Positions 46,320 through 58,810 of a stretch of DNA of 64,000 nucleotides are shown here, piece by piece; the first letter of the stretch is position 1; every line of letters begins with the position of its first letter. The translations under genes and the position numbers were made by a program. The notes below the pieces were generated by a model that saw only the letters and a list, made by a program, of their open reading frames with translations, did not search any database and had not been told where the DNA came from. This stretch comes from Sanghuangporus weigelae (Eukaryota; Basidiomycota; Agaricomycetes; Hymenochaetales; Hymenochaetaceae). The stretch covers positions 2,232,001 to 2,296,000 of the forward strand of contig CP137319.1 in assembly GCA_033182465.1 (NCBI GenBank), read 5' to 3'.

Positions 46320-46913
46320 ACTGAACAGTGCTGAGACTTAGCACAAGAAGGGAGTATGCAAGAGATGATCGTGATCGTGAACGTGAACGAGTCCAGATAA
46401 ACCTCTGTCTCATCATAAGGTTTGGCCTAAGTTTAAATACTGTATATTATCACGGTCCTCACAGTTAACGCAGGTCGTCGGACATAATGGACCCAAATTG
46501 GATCAAGCCTTCTGGATTCCGGCATCGATGACACTGTTCGGAGGTTGAGCAAGAACCGACCCGCTGACCGGGCCTATTTCGTGGCGCATTCTTCCGGACG
46601 TTGTCTTGTCCCTATCCGGGTCCGGGTACAAAAGTCACGATTAATCACAAGACAAGCACGCCAAATGGTGGTATGCATCTTTTCAAAAAAAAGCAATCCA
46701 AAAGGAGCAAGAATATCAATGGTCAACTCACGTGTGATTTTTTCTCCTCCAAGACTTTTACATCCTTCCTTCCTTCCGGATCCTCGGTCACCGGATACAT
46801 GTCCCGGTCAACTTTCCCAGCTTACGACCGGATAGTTCCCCTGAGTGCAGTTAAAATAAGAAATTGTTCTCCTAGCTCACGGACATGTAATCGCGAAGTT
46901 TACTTCTGCCGCC
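46320..46913. promoter_or_regulatory. Divergent promoter between SDR and aldolase genes
   Basis: 594 bp separate two divergently transcribed metabolic genes, an arrangement often used for joint control. Candidate CGG-type half-sites for a Zn2Cys6 regulator occur (e.g. TCCGGG/ACCGGA strings at 46595-46625 and 46775-46800), but I cannot assign one. Confidence 0.4.
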
Positions 46914-48026
46914 ATGACGCTTGAAGACAACCTTACGCTCAGCATCCTCCGCAAGGCCGAGCGTGGCGGATATGGCATTCTAGCCCAGACATGGTGCGTA
47001 TAGATGCAGTGAATTCATGCTCTGCCATTTAAGAAGTATATTCCGATAGCTATGATGCTCACTCGGTCATCGGCCTCGTAAGAGCCGCGGAACGCAAAAA
47101 GAGCCCCGCTATTCTTCAGCTCTTTCCTGTCACTCTGGCCTACGGAGGCGGGCCATTTCTCCAATTTTGCCTCAATGCGTGAGGCCCCCCTTGTCAGACT
47201 TTCCGTACTTACGCATCTGAGAAATAATGCCATAGAGCACATCAAGCATCAGTGCCGATAGCAGTTCATCTTGACCACGCTACCGATCCTGAACATATCG
47301 AGCTCGCGTTAAGTCTAGCAGAGCAGGGGATAGCATTCGATAGCATCATGGTTGATGCGAGTCATGCCGATGTTCGTCATCTCCCGGTTTTTTTTGCCAA
47401 CGATCTACCTGTTTACAGCACTAACAATTAATTCAACAGACAGACGAAGAAAATATTGCGCTTGCTCGCCCTCATGTCCAGAGAGCGGCAAAAGTTGGTG
47501 TTGCAGTTGAGGTCGAACTCGGCAGGCTCGAGGGCGGAGAGGCGGGGCTCCGCATGATTTCCGATGCAAAACTTACCAATCCAGAGAAAGCACAGACGTT
47601 CATGGCTGAGACTGGTGCTGTCATTCTGTCGCCGAGCATCGGGAACTTGCATGGTTCATATCTCCGCCCGCCAAACTTTCGGCAGGAAATGTACGTTATG
47701 CCCGCGTCGGAATCAAGTAGAACTGAGGGTAACATGACATTTCTAACTCCTCCAGTTTGAAAGATCTCCACTTGCGCTTCAACGGTAGTGTTCCGCTCTG
47801 TCTTCATGGAACAGATGAGCTTCCAGATGCTCTCTTTAAAGAGTGTATAAAAAACGGAGTCAGCAAGATCAATGTCAATAGTTGGGCTCGCGATCCCTAC
47901 GTGAAGGCTTTCGTCTCTGGTTTGCAGAAGAAGCCGTTTCCTGACGCGGTGGAGGAGAGTACGGAAGTCTTCGCTTCCGTCTGCGAGCGGTTCTTTGATC
48001 TCTTTGGATCTACAGGTAAAGCATGA
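46914..48026 (+). CDS. Class II ketose-bisphosphate aldolase family enzyme
   Basis: Five exons (46914-46993, 47050-47178, 47236-47371, 47440-47690, 47756-48026) give 288 aa, normal for the KbaY/GatY/FbaA-type family. These zinc enzymes cleave ketose (bis)phosphates to dihydroxyacetone phosphate and an aldehyde. Landmarks: AVHLDHATD (zinc His and catalytic Asp), SIMVDASHAD, EVELGRLEGGE (zinc/phosphate site), SPSIGNLHGSY, LCLHGT (zinc His) and INVNSW. In fungi a related domain is found fused to sugar-acid kinase and dehydrogenase parts; here it stands alone next to a DenD-like gene. The actual substrate is unknown. Likely the last, aldol-cleaving step of the proposed pathway. Confidence 0.88.
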
Positions 48027-49728
48027 CATATGATATATTAGTTCAAAGAAGAGAATGTAAAACGTGTAAAAAAGGTCCACAATGAACTTAAAAGAAGGTT
48101 ATGGAAGGTACTTGTGTCGATGGGTTTATCCCATAATATGTCCGCTATAGCTCAGAGGAAATGGAGCGTGGACAGGTGAAGCCTAGGGAAGCCTTCCGGG
48201 TACCCGATTCCGGGGGTTAATCTCCGCGAGTAAATTTCGGGTGGCTTCATATGAAGGTCAAGTGTCCCTGTGAGTAAGTAAATTGAACCGTATTCCCCAT
48301 GTTTGGACGCATATGTAGCCGAGAAAGAAGACCTTGGAATCTTATCATTCGGTGATCAGAGAGAGCAAAGCGGCTTTCTTTCCTATCCCGAGGCATTCGT
48401 CATGCTGAAGTCATTCGTGATCCGATCTGAGTTTTTCGTAAATGACCCAGGACCCAACAACTTGCCCGATTTACTTAAAAATTTGGATATCAATTCAGAT
48501 ATTCACTTTGCATCTGCAACATTTTTCTTGTGGTGAGGGATGAAGAATTGAGTGAGAAAACGTAAGGTGTTTAAAGGAATGGTACTGTTTAAAGGACCGG
48601 TTAATGACTGTACTCTACTGTCTGTCAATTAGTGAATATTACTCGTTTGTCTTGCTAAGTTATTATGTCGTTTGCACCGCTCGTACAGATGATGTAGCTC
48701 AAGTATTGCTACTTCAATCCCGACCGTAAGGTGTTTCATGAAGTGAAGTGACCGTGCATTGAAAATGCATGCAGACATTTCTCCAGTCCAATCAAGAGTA
48801 CATGCCAAGGCTCATTCGGATATGCTTACAGGCTCGGAACAGCTAGGACCTTGGTACGCACGCTAGATCTTGACATGGGCCCGAAAGATGCAAATCCAAT
48901 CCGGGGAAGGTACGCACCGTTGGAGACGTGGCCTCAGATTAATCTTCCTATTGAGTGTTCGGCCCGGCGCGATTACAGCCGATTCAGAAAAGTGCACACA
49001 AGTCAGGGTCCAAGGTCCCGCTCCGTTTGGAGAAATACCTATCGAGGTGTCGCCCTGTGTCGCCCAGAGCCCAAGTTTTGCTGACCAACAGTCAGGTCAG
49101 AAGGAATCGGCATTCGATACTGTAGATTATGCAATCATCAAGAAAATAACAGAAAGCAAAATAAATTTGGTAGAGCACTAAAACCATGGTAAATAACATT
49201 TCAGATGTCAATGTGATGCATTTCTGTCTGGGGCGTGAAAGTAGTGACTTTGTTGAGGGGTCAAACTTTTACCTATGTAGACTAAAGACTACGGAACGGA
49301 GCTGGAGCTTCTCCGCATATAGGATGGAGCCTTGGACCCTGAATTGTGCACCGTCAATCGGCTGTAATGATTATCACTGGAATGGAACTGAACAGGTGGC
49401 CAATTATGTAGAATCTCCCGGAACTATATAACGCCGAACTACCTAGCTTGGTTAGGCAGATTTGGAACTTTTTCGGCACGAGATCATTGGGTTTCGTTTG
49501 TCGTCTAGCGTCCTCCGCATTCCGTGTTGATAAAGTACTGATAGAATACTGATAGAATGCGGAGGTGCGGCTTCAAATAGGAAATATCAACCTGTTCGTT
49601 CCTGACAAGCCCAATCGTGAATGTGGTTCGCAATCATAAGTATAAAAGACGGAAACGCAGTTCCATACTGATACCGAGAGCACTTTACATCTCTCTCTCG
49701 TCAAAACGATATTCCGTCGTCGTTCATC
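48027..49728. other. Intergenic region with MFS promoter
   Basis: About 1.7 kb. A TATA box TATAAAAG sits at 49641-49648, 88 bp before the transporter ATG. A string near 48140-48170 resembles a tRNA D-arm but no cloverleaf can be drawn. Otherwise nothing recognised. Confidence 0.4.
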
Positions 49729-51542
49729 ATGCATTCTGACAAGAACGATGAAGAGTGGAACAGCAACATCGACAAGGTCACTGTGGACGAGTACCGACCT
49801 GGTTCCGAGGCTGAAAAAAAGCTCTTGCGCAAAATGGACCTGCACATCGTATGTTGATTCGTCCTCGAACGCTATAGGCATGTTTCCGATTTCTTTATTG
49901 CTGCGTTAGGTGCCAACTATATGGGTGCTCTATACGTTATCGTACCTGGATCGCGCAAACATTGGCAATGCGAGGAGCGGCGGGATGGAGGATGACTTGA
50001 ACCTCAGCTCTACGGTCAGTAGTCTAATCCTTCAAAGTATACCGCAGGTCATATCTGAGATTTCTTCTAGCAATACTCAGTTATCTTGCTTGTATTTTTT
50101 GTAAGCTATGTAATCTTTGAGGTGCCATCGAACATGTTACTCTCTCGTTTACGGCCGAGCATTTAGTGAGCATCATTCGTGTTCAAATAAATTCTGCTTT
50201 TTGGCCACTGACGGACTTTCACTATAGCCTGTCTGCAATTTGTTTCCTCTGGGGAGCTGTAGCTGCGAGCATGGCAGCCGGCAAAAACTGGTCTCAAATT
50301 GCAGCGGTCCGCTTTTGCCTTGGTGTAGTTGAGGCGGCATTTGCGCCGGGTGTCGCTTTCTATCTATCGTCCTGGTACAAAATGCATGAACTTGCGCGCC
50401 GCTATTCGATCTATTATACGGCAACCGCCGTCTCCGGTGCATTCTCTGGATTGCTCGCCGGCGTCATAATAGACAATATTGATGGTTCGCGCGGGATAGC
50501 AGGCTGGCGTTGGCTTTTGCTCATCGAAGGCGTCGCCAGTTCTTTCGCGGGTATTTTTACGTGGATGGTTCTGCCGGATTGGCCCGCAACAACACGATGG
50601 CTTTCTCAGGAAGAGAGAGATCTTGCGATCGCTCGCCTCACGTCCGATGGTATAGCTTCCTCGGGCTCAGAAGGAAGTGCTCAACCTAGCCACACGGAGG
50701 CACTGAAATCTGCCCTCAAGGATTGGCGAACGTGGTTCCTTTCCTTTATGTACATGCTCTCCACAGGAGCGCAAACCATCCAGTACTTTGTACCCAGTAG
50801 GTTAAAACGCTGCTGCTTCCGAGTTGACGCTGAACCCACTCCATCGCAGCGCTTGTCGAGCAGCTTGGATATCGTGGATATATGCTCCAATATATGACTA
50901 TTCCGATTTATGCTGTGGCTCTTGTCGGCATTGTCGCATTTTGCTTTATTTCAGATTGGCGCCAGGAACGCGGACATTATGTCACGATAACGGCCTCGAT
51001 TGCCTTCGTATCGTTCATCATCAGTATATCTCTCCCTGTCTCTTATCATTCGCAAGAGAACTAATCACGCTACATTTTAGCCGTGGCCGTAAACAATGAC
51101 AAAGTGAAATATGCTTTCCTATGTTTTGCAGTTGGAGCGGTATATGCTGCCTGTCCACTCACCCTCTTATGGGTATCCAAAGTGATTCCGCATCCAGCCG
51201 AGAAGCGAGGGGTAGCCATCGCCATCGTAAATTCGCTCGGTAACAGCGCGTCTATCTATGGATCTTTCCTATGGCCTTCCGAAGACGCACCGCGATATGT
51301 GCCGGGCTTCTCTACTACAACGTACGTATTCCCGCTTCCATTTGATGCGACGAAGGGGATGGAAGCTTACCTCACTGTTTCTTCTTGGCTGAATCTGTGA
51401 TAGTGTGTTTGTCGCGCTACTCGCGGTTGCCGCACAAGTTTTCCGTTACCTCACGATCAAGCATCCATATGTTGCGCTCGACGATCGGACTAAAAGGGAT
51501 ACCACGGCATCACCCGCGCCAGAGAAGGTTGAGGATATCTGA
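49729..51542 (+). CDS. MFS transporter, DAL5 / anion:cation symporter family
   Basis: Seven exons (49729-49848, 49910-50014, 50071-50165, 50228-50796, 50850-51023, 51081-51321, 51404-51542) give 480 aa, as expected for this twelve-helix family. A charged cytosolic N-terminus (about 40 residues) is followed by TIWVLYTLSYLDRANIGNA, the hallmark of Dal5-like carriers. Then come YVIFEVPSNMLLSRLRPS, GVVEAAFAPGVAFYLSSWY and, in the C-half, NDKVKYAFLCFAVGAVYAACPLT in segments. Relatives carry allantoate, nicotinate, pantothenate, tartrate and other sugar acids, so an acid substrate fits its position in the cluster. Specificity cannot be read from sequence. Confidence 0.88.
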
Positions 51543-51721
51543 CAATTTAATCTTCTTCGGCATCTGGCGTTGCTGTTCTCTTTTGTTCCGTTCCGTCTGC
51601 TCGATTTTTTTTTCTGTAATAGCGAATGGCGTTATACCTTGCGCACATGGCATTGACTATAGTAAATGCTTGTTCGAGATTGCTAAGTTCACGATGTCTA
51701 TTATATTTTGACTTCCTTATA

Positions 51722-52344
51722 AGGTAGGGAAAGTATAAACTCGACTAGCTGTCACATGTGACTGATGACCCTGAAAGTCCCTGATTTAGCCTAATTAGGA
51801 AGGACCCTAGCGGCAAAAATCTCGAGGTCAGATATCCCGGTACTTGTTGAACACCAAAATATCATAGCATTTGTCTACCAATGTGTTTTAATGTATGATA
51901 GAATGCTTTTTATGATGTTTAAGCAAGTCTATGCTGAGTTCCAAGCACCATAAGAAATGACTCTTACTAATAACGGTTAACTAAGCATAAAATTACTATA
52001 TATAGGCAGTATTAGTCACTCGGAGTTTTCCGGGACACGGCAAAAGTCCAGAGGTCAAAATTTCAAAAATTTCTGAAACTTCGCCAGGATGGTGGAAAAT
52101 GAATCCTGAGCCATTTGGTACAAAAACATTTGTTTCCTTAATTGGTCGGCCAAATCTTAGTATTTTTGAAATTTAAAAACATATATCTGTAGATATCTAC
52201 AATCCAAAGACATGTATGCAGGACAAATGTATGCTTCTGAGGTGTGGGAGGCAGAATTAAAGAGTTGTGTTGTTGTGCCAAATGAGGAAGGTCAGGGTCG
52301 CGCGACGCGCGTCACAGCTAGTCGAGTTTATACTTTCCCTACCT
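51722..52344. mobile_element. Non-autonomous Tc1/mariner-like MITE, 623 bp
   Basis: Terminal inverted repeats of about 33 bp, beginning AGGTAGGGAAAGTATAAACT, are nearly identical at both ends and flanked by TA on each side. A TA target duplication is the mark of the Tc1/mariner group. The interior is A/T-rich and has no transposase frame. It lies between the transporter and the transcription factor genes. Confidence 0.8.
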
Positions 52345-52732
52345 TATCTGAGTCGGCCATTTCATGCGAAATCAGAGATCTGGAAGACATCGAGATAAAG
52401 AAGAGTGAATAAGAGACGTACAAATATCCATAAGGTCTAAGTAACCAGACGCCTCTGAGCTGTGAAATGAACAGGATGGCATGGAGATGGTCCAGAAGCC
52501 AATGGAGACTAAACCCCTGAGTAGAGAAGCACGCGAGGTTACGTAAGGAACCAATCGAGTCGATTGAATTGTTGGATCAGTATTAATATTATTAGTAGTA
52601 AGTACTTAAGTAGAAATGTAACAAGGTCAGGTGACGATATGAATTATTTCTAGTGGCTGAGTTGGTGAGAAGAGAATACTTCTCCCTCTTTGTACTTGTT
52701 TACTGACCTCCACGACGCTCACGAGTATCATC
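52345..52732. other. Promoter region of the Zn2Cys6 regulator
   Basis: 388 bp between the MITE and the regulator start. No gene. Confidence 0.4.
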
Positions 52733-55700
52733 ATGTGTTCAATCGGCGAGCCATCGCCTGCTAGCTCGACGAGTAATGAACATGCTTCAGACCAACGGTC
52801 GCCAAGCGCAGGCACTGGTGCTACCACGGACGCGAAGGAGAAAGAGCGCCGCGTCCCCCTAGCATGTCTTCGCTGCAGAGCGAAGAGGGCTCGCTGCTCG
52901 GGAACTCGTCCCCGGTGCAAAGCCTGCGAAACTGCCGATGTCGATTGTCAATGGTGCGTAATTACCTTCGGTCTTATTGGTAATTGACATTTGGACGTGA
53001 TGTTGATAGGCCGGAAGGACGCAGGAGGAAGAGGACAAGAAAAGAGATGGAAGAGGCGGAGCGCCAAGAACGGGAAATTGCTGCTGTCGATGCAGCTTCA
53101 ACAGGCCAGCCGATTCTGGCGTCTGCTTCTCAGCAAACACCTCCAATGCTGCACCGTCAACTGCATGATGTTCATTTCTCTCTACCCTGGGCAATTATCG
53201 TCGTTCATTTCCGTCTCGGAACGCAACTGATTGTGTCACTGTGTTTAGAACTACAACGGCCGGATGGAGCAAGGACCCGCAATTTCACCGACACAGCAAG
53301 CATCTTCGGCGGAACAATGGTATGCAGCGACTCCCGTCAATCCATCCTACATCTGGCCGCCGCAAGATCCTTCATCAAGTACGATTCCTGGTACCCAAAG
53401 CCAGAACTCGCCTGCCGTGGAAGTGGCATCTGATATTTTGGCCGGTTCAGGCGTCTCCCCAACGTCAAATGAGCAACTGATGCGGGCCCTGGAATCTCAG
53501 ACAGCATTTGTCGAAGGAGATCCAGATTCCAAAGAGGACTTGGAATTGTATTACTACAGACTCGTGAGTCCTAGTCCTCTTACACATACAGTTATTCGAA
53601 CGAATGTGTACTGATCTTCTCGATAGGCGGGCTCTACTGCAATTCAGTAAGCGCTCTTCCTTTTCGATCGGTGTCCAAATACTCATATAATGTTCATCTG
53701 TTTACAGTCCAGGAATCAATCGTGTCTCATTGAAACTTCAAGCTCGTCCTTCCCTTGCTTCTAGTGCTCCTGTTCCCAGTGGTCAGAAGGAACTTCCTCC
53801 GCCGCCTTGGCCTGACGATTTATTTGACGAAAATAGCATGCCACTTCCGAGTGTGCATCTTCCTCTTATCGACACATTTTTTCATTCTATGAGCCAACAT
53901 TTCCCTAGTCTCAGCAGGCGACGCTTGAAAGAGAGACTTGAGACGGGAACGATGTCTGCATTCTATTTAAATTGTTCGTTACCAGTATCCGTACGAAGAT
54001 AACTTTCTCATTGTGGAAACATAGGTGTATGCGCCATCGCGGCGAGGTGATAACCTTTTGTCTACTTTATGCGAAAATTCTAGCTTACACCAGACACCTT
54101 GAGGTTTCATCCAGGATCAGAAAGCAGGGCAGCAGAAGTACAACTTGCCCGTCTGATAACTAGCGTGATTTCTTTCTGACCTTACGTATGCTATAGTGTT
54201 GCGCACCATTTATTACGAAGGCCCAGGAGCTAATCATTCCATTATTGCATCTACCAACACACGATAGCGTCACCGGACTTCTCTTGTTAGCGTGGGCTTG
54301 TTATGGTCAAGTGAGACGTGTGATACTTCCGTTGATGCTACTTCGTATTGACCGAATTATTCGGTTAAAAGAATTCTGAAGCCGCTTTATGGGTGAGCAT
54401 CTCTTCATTAATTTGTGTGAAGAGGGTTACTGAAGCCATTGTATAAGCAATACTCCGGGTAGGACTCAGATTTCGTCGAGATAACGAGAATTTATACGTC
54501 GTCTAGAATGGCCTTTCGCATGTCCTTTGACCTAGGGCTGCATGAGGTTCGGTGTCGATTTAGATAGGGTCCGATATAATGAAGCCTAAATACGCGATTT
54601 TCCAGGTCTCTGAACTGTACGAATCAAGAGGGCATGTTGTGCGGACACGACTATTATTCTGGAGCTTGTTTGTCACAGTTGAGACATCCATGGTTATATG
54701 TTTCTCTGCAAGATACTCAGAATATTGCTAGGATCGTATCATTTCATTTTCTACGGGACGACCTGCCTCCATCCCAGAGGACGTCATCGAAATCCCATTG
54801 CCAACGGATGACGACTTCTTCCCCGATCCCGCACGAAATACTGATCCTTCATTGCATGAGCCCGTCGAGCCTATTCCATTTATATACCTTGTTCGAGCCA
54901 TGGTTCTTATCGGACGTATTTCTGCTGCTCTCAATGGTCAACGAGGACGGTCTCGGACACTAGTTGGCGCAGCCGAAGTGGGGCCAGAGGTTCTTAGTGG
55001 TTTGCAGTCCCAACTGGTGCAGTTCTATGCCAGTCTTCCAGATCCGATGAAATGGAGTGTAGATAATTTCAAACACCAAGAAGCGCGTGGACATGGGGTA
55101 AGTGGCGTGTCGAATGGCTTAGATGAGATTTGGCTGATTTAAGATGCGCAGGGCTCTTTCTTAACGCTTCACTTATGGACGAATGCAGTCATGGCACTCG
55201 TATACCACCCGGAATTAACCACAAGTCCTCAAGAGGCACAAGCGCCTCTCGTACAATCCATGCATTGCTCGATGAAACTTTCGTTGTCTAGCTCACGCAA
55301 TATCTGCGAATGTCTTGTATTCGCGGACCTGTTCTCGTCGAAAGCTTACGTGAGTTCGTTGCGCAATACCGGTCGTCTGAATAACTTACTAGAGTGCGAC
55401 TGTCACACAGCTTGGGAACCCGTTCAGTGTCCAGCCAATTTTCGTTGCATGGTGAGTCAGTTTTGGCTTCTCGCTCTGTGATATAAATACGAACATTCTT
55501 CCGATACAGCCTCGCGTTCTTACACGAGATAAAACGTAATACCTTAACCCAGGGCCCACGACATTCTAATACCTCACCCACCGAAACAAACGAACCACCA
55601 TCAGCAGAGCAATTTATGATCTCCATGGCGCGACAGAATCTGACGGTACTGACGAAGGCGCTACAGCGAATGGAACAATACTGGGCCGGGATTGCTTACG

Positions 55701-56162
55701 TTTTGAGCGTTCTTGAACAGCGCGTGGCGGGTGAGTGGGAGGGTGCCCTGTCATCTTGTCTGACGGCTATCAATTTGTTGCACTTGTCGGATAAACGCTG
55801 ACAACTGGGGTCGGGTCTCAGGCCTTGGACTCTCACGCATTGTCTCGGACTCAAAGACAATCATAACGTTCATATCCTTGCCTGATAAAGGCATCGTCCA
55901 TAGATACACAGGTTAGACTATATGATAATTTTTTGATTTAGACCTTGACAAACTTGATTTATCGGTGTGACCAGGCAAGGACTTACCGCACAATACGGCG
56001 CCGGCCACTGATACAACCCTAAGCAAGTCTATTGAAGACGACGAAATACAGCAGGCCGCCGCGGGTACGGTCAAGTTCTCTGGCATGCTCACTGTTCTTT
56101 GTTCTCTGACGCTCAACGACAGAGTCCTCGTTTTCAGTCCAAGACTTGCTTTCAGCCTATAA
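52733..56162 (+). CDS. Zn(II)2Cys6 fungal-type transcription factor
   Basis: Many-exon gene from ATG 52733 to TAA 56160-56162. Near residues 40-75 is the binuclear zinc cluster: CLRC, then CSGTRPRC, then CETADVDC (CX2CX6CX6CX2CX6C), after which a basic PEGRRRKRTRK stretch begins exon 2. Downstream exons carry the fungal-specific regulatory (middle homology) domain: LPSVHLPLIDTFFHSMSQHF, RFHPGSESRAAEV, LLHLPTHDSVTGLLLLAW, MAFRMSFDLGLHE, RTRLLFWSLFV, DRIISFSTGRPASIPEDV, PLPTDDDFFPD. The first five or so exons and those after 54750 splice cleanly; the region 54160-54600 is uncertain and could hide a weak exon. Position makes it the probable local regulator of the MIOX-SDR-aldolase-MFS genes; that is inference. 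Confidence 0.82.
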
Positions 56163-56337
56163 TATTGAGGATCTGTTCGTTAGTCCGGCGAGTAATCACG
56201 ACCTGGAACGTCTGCTGGGTGCTGATCCCAGATGGACGTGATGATTATTGGTGTGACAAGTCAACTTCGAGTCCCGAGATCGTGGTTTTAGTCTGATAAT
56301 CGTAGCAAAAAATGATCTTAAGACAAAAAGCCGTAGT

Positions 56338-56880
56338 ATGTTGAGGATGCGACGTGTTGGAGTACCTCTGAAAATTTTGGTGCACCTGTATCTTTGTACC
56401 CTAGCTGTTCTATTCGTGTACCTGTTGTTTATTTCGTGTGTACCTGTCGCCTGTAGCTTCCAGTTAGCACCGACAATGGCACAAGGCGATACAGAGGTGG
56501 TGGCGGTGACAAACATACCCAGATATCACACCCATCCAGACCAACTTACTCGACGTAACCCTGCGACCCAAACTCCCCTGACATGGCTCTGGTCGCGAGC
56601 GGCCGAGACCGCTTACCTCCAGGCCATGGTAAACGTGTACACTAACACCACCCGCCATCGCATCCGTCTCGAACCGACGCCGAGGTGCACCCAATGCTAT
56701 AAACCCGATGTCGTTCGTTACCCACCGCCCAGTAGAATGCGCTCGAGGCTTTCTCGTCGGAAGCGCACGCCCGATTCCTCGAACAGACTTTCAAGCCACT
56801 GTAGAGTTCTTTCTAGGCCGCTGGATTTCTCAGCGACAGGATTTTTTCCCGTACCAATTTCCAACACTCTTTTCGCCTAA
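56338..56880 (+). CDS. Possible small membrane protein, doubtful
   Basis: Open frame of 180 aa from ATG 56338. Residues ~10-40 are hydrophobic and could be one membrane segment or signal anchor (KILVHLYLCTLAVLFVYLL). The rest is Arg/Pro/Thr-rich without a domain. No introns or homology recognised. It may be a chance frame; kept because it is the longest frame in an 860-bp gap. Confidence 0.2.
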   Translation: MLRMRRVGVPLKILVHLYLCTLAVLFVYLLFISCVPVACSFQLAPTMAQGDTEVVAVTNIPRYHTHPDQLTRRNPATQTPLTWLWSRAAETAYLQAMVNVYTNTTRHRIRLEPTPRCTQCYKPDVVRYPPPSRMRSRLSRRKRTPDSSNRLSSHCRVLSRPLDFSATGFFPVPISNTLFA

Positions 56881-57024
56881 CTACTAAACCCCTCATGTAA
56901 ACCCATCATTTATCACACAATAACGCTTTACAAGTAAAGCATTACACGCACGTGCATTACGCATGATCGGGCTGATAAAGTAATCTTTTTGGACTGATCT
57001 TCCCTGATCTTCCACACGTTCACC

Positions 57025-57933
57025 ATGTTAGATTTCCATCCTCGTCACAATCATAGCGATGGGGACATAGTCCTCTCTTCAAGTGATAGCGTTCTCTTCC
57101 GCGTGCATTCGATTATTCTTAAGCTTGTATCTGGTTTTTTTAAGCAAATGCTTGAGATTCCACGTGTCACGTCCGAGAACTCTGATGAACCCATTCCTCT
57201 CAGCGAGGACGGTAAAACGATCGCCCTTCTGTTGGACGCTGTCTACCCGCATTACGATGACGCCGAGTCAGTTCGAACTTTCGAAGAAGCTTGGGCCGTG
57301 ACACGAGCGGCGGAAAAATATGACATGCCAAGTGCGCTCGAAAGTCTGCGAGTCAGGATATCTAGGAACCCTCATCTTCGACAGCACGCTGTGCAATTGT
57401 ATGCCTTAGCGTGCCATTGCAACTGGGAGGACATTATTCAAACCTCTGCCGAGAATGCAGCAAACTCTGATATCGTAGACGTCGCGTATCGAAATCGGCC
57501 GGGTCTCAAGGACTTGACTATCAAAGATCTTCTCAATCTCCTTCACTTTCGCCGGAGACGGATTGACGCTCTTATACATATCCTAGAGGGAAGGACACGC
57601 AAGCAAATAGCGTTCGACATAGATCTCTTTCCAGATGCACCTTGGATTTGCCCCTGCAATAGAACTGTTATCGATTCACACAAGGTCGAAAATGCCCTGT
57701 CTACTCTGTTTCTTGCCTTCCGAGGTGTACTCGAGACACGAAATATCCACGTCGCTCTCTCAACTAATCTCAATATCCATCATACCGCCGGGTTTGACTT
57801 GTGGAACATACTATGCGAAGAATGCCACTGCGCACTAATCAAGATGGACAACGTCATAAATGCAATGGAAGGCATAACCGAGCAAGTGGTAGCGAGAGTC
57901 TCTTGGGAACGGTATGTACTTCATTCTATCTGA
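57025..57933 (+). CDS. BTB/POZ domain protein (fungal family, copy B)
   Basis: Open 302-aa frame from ATG 57025. The BTB domain covers residues ~10-125: DGDIVLSSSDSVLFRVHS, ILKLVSGFFKQML, LLLDAVYPHY, AAEKYDMPSALESL. The C-terminal half includes a LNLLHFRRRRIDAL helix and paired cysteines (WICPCNRT; CEECHCAL), like copy A at 4844 but more diverged. A splice near 57912 (CG|gtatgt ... ttag) could replace the last few residues with about 20 others; both ends are possible. A broken relative lies at 60165. Function unknown beyond protein-protein interaction. Confidence 0.8.
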   Translation: MLDFHPRHNHSDGDIVLSSSDSVLFRVHSIILKLVSGFFKQMLEIPRVTSENSDEPIPLSEDGKTIALLLDAVYPHYDDAESVRTFEEAWAVTRAAEKYDMPSALESLRVRISRNPHLRQHAVQLYALACHCNWEDIIQTSAENAANSDIVDVAYRNRPGLKDLTIKDLLNLLHFRRRRIDALIHILEGRTRKQIAFDIDLFPDAPWICPCNRTVIDSHKVENALSTLFLAFRGVLETRNIHVALSTNLNIHHTAGFDLWNILCEECHCALIKMDNVINAMEGITEQVVARVSWERYVLHSI

Positions 57934-58802
57934 TGGGGTGTCTGATATTGAGACTTCTGAAGGACTTACGCACATCGTTAGATTGCGGAAGGGCCGGATT
58001 CCGAGATATCTTGACGTATCCTCGATTTGCTGAACTAGCTGGCTGTAGAAGGCATTTGAAGGCACGATAAGAAGTACCCGGACACCTGCGGGCAAAGAAA
58101 GAAATGGGTTTTCAGAACACTTTATCGATTCTGTTATCATACTGATATACATGACGAGTCTTCTTTTCCTTCCCATTCTACACGAGGTTACACGAGGTCC
58201 TCGGATATTCCTACCTACGTATAAGTTACAAACACAAACCGAGATAGAATGCTTCCGAGTGTTTCGGAATCACCATTCAAATACTCTTGAGATTCCGATA
58301 AATACTTTTTATTTACTGTCGGTTGACATTACTCTGAGTTCAAGAAACGCGGATCAAGATCTTCATATTTTGTTGGGTCCCCGGCACCCCTCGCCCCATA
58401 AGTCAGCTTCTTGAGAAGTAATATTTCGACATTTGGGCTCGCTCTTCGCGAACAACTCAGTACGCACTTAGACAAGTTAGTTACGGGAGACACAATAACT
58501 GACTGTTAAGGCCTCTCGACGTACTACTCTCGTGCTTTCACAAGTATACAGTATCCTATATTTGCAATAAGTGGTCGGTCAACTTGCTTTTGTAAGTTTA
58601 TCTTTTAGACTTAAACCTTGCACCTTCGTTCCAATTTAGCGCGTCAGTCGTTTGCCTCTTCTCTGTCTTTCTTCCCAGTCTTTGTCATTTCAATTACCGA
58701 TTTCCTTGGGATGGATCAGAAATTGGAGAATGTCCTCCGTCTACAGGTAGATCGGTGTCTACTCGGACGAGTACGCGTTTACGGCCACCGGACCGCTGAA
58801 CA
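57934..58802. other. Intergenic region
   Basis: 3' flank of the BTB gene up to the MITE target site. No gene recognised. Confidence 0.4.
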
Positions 58803-58810
58803 CTAGTCAA

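Noticed and set aside
48130-48230. tRNA-like string
   Set aside because: It resembles a D-arm but acceptor and anticodon stems do not pair.
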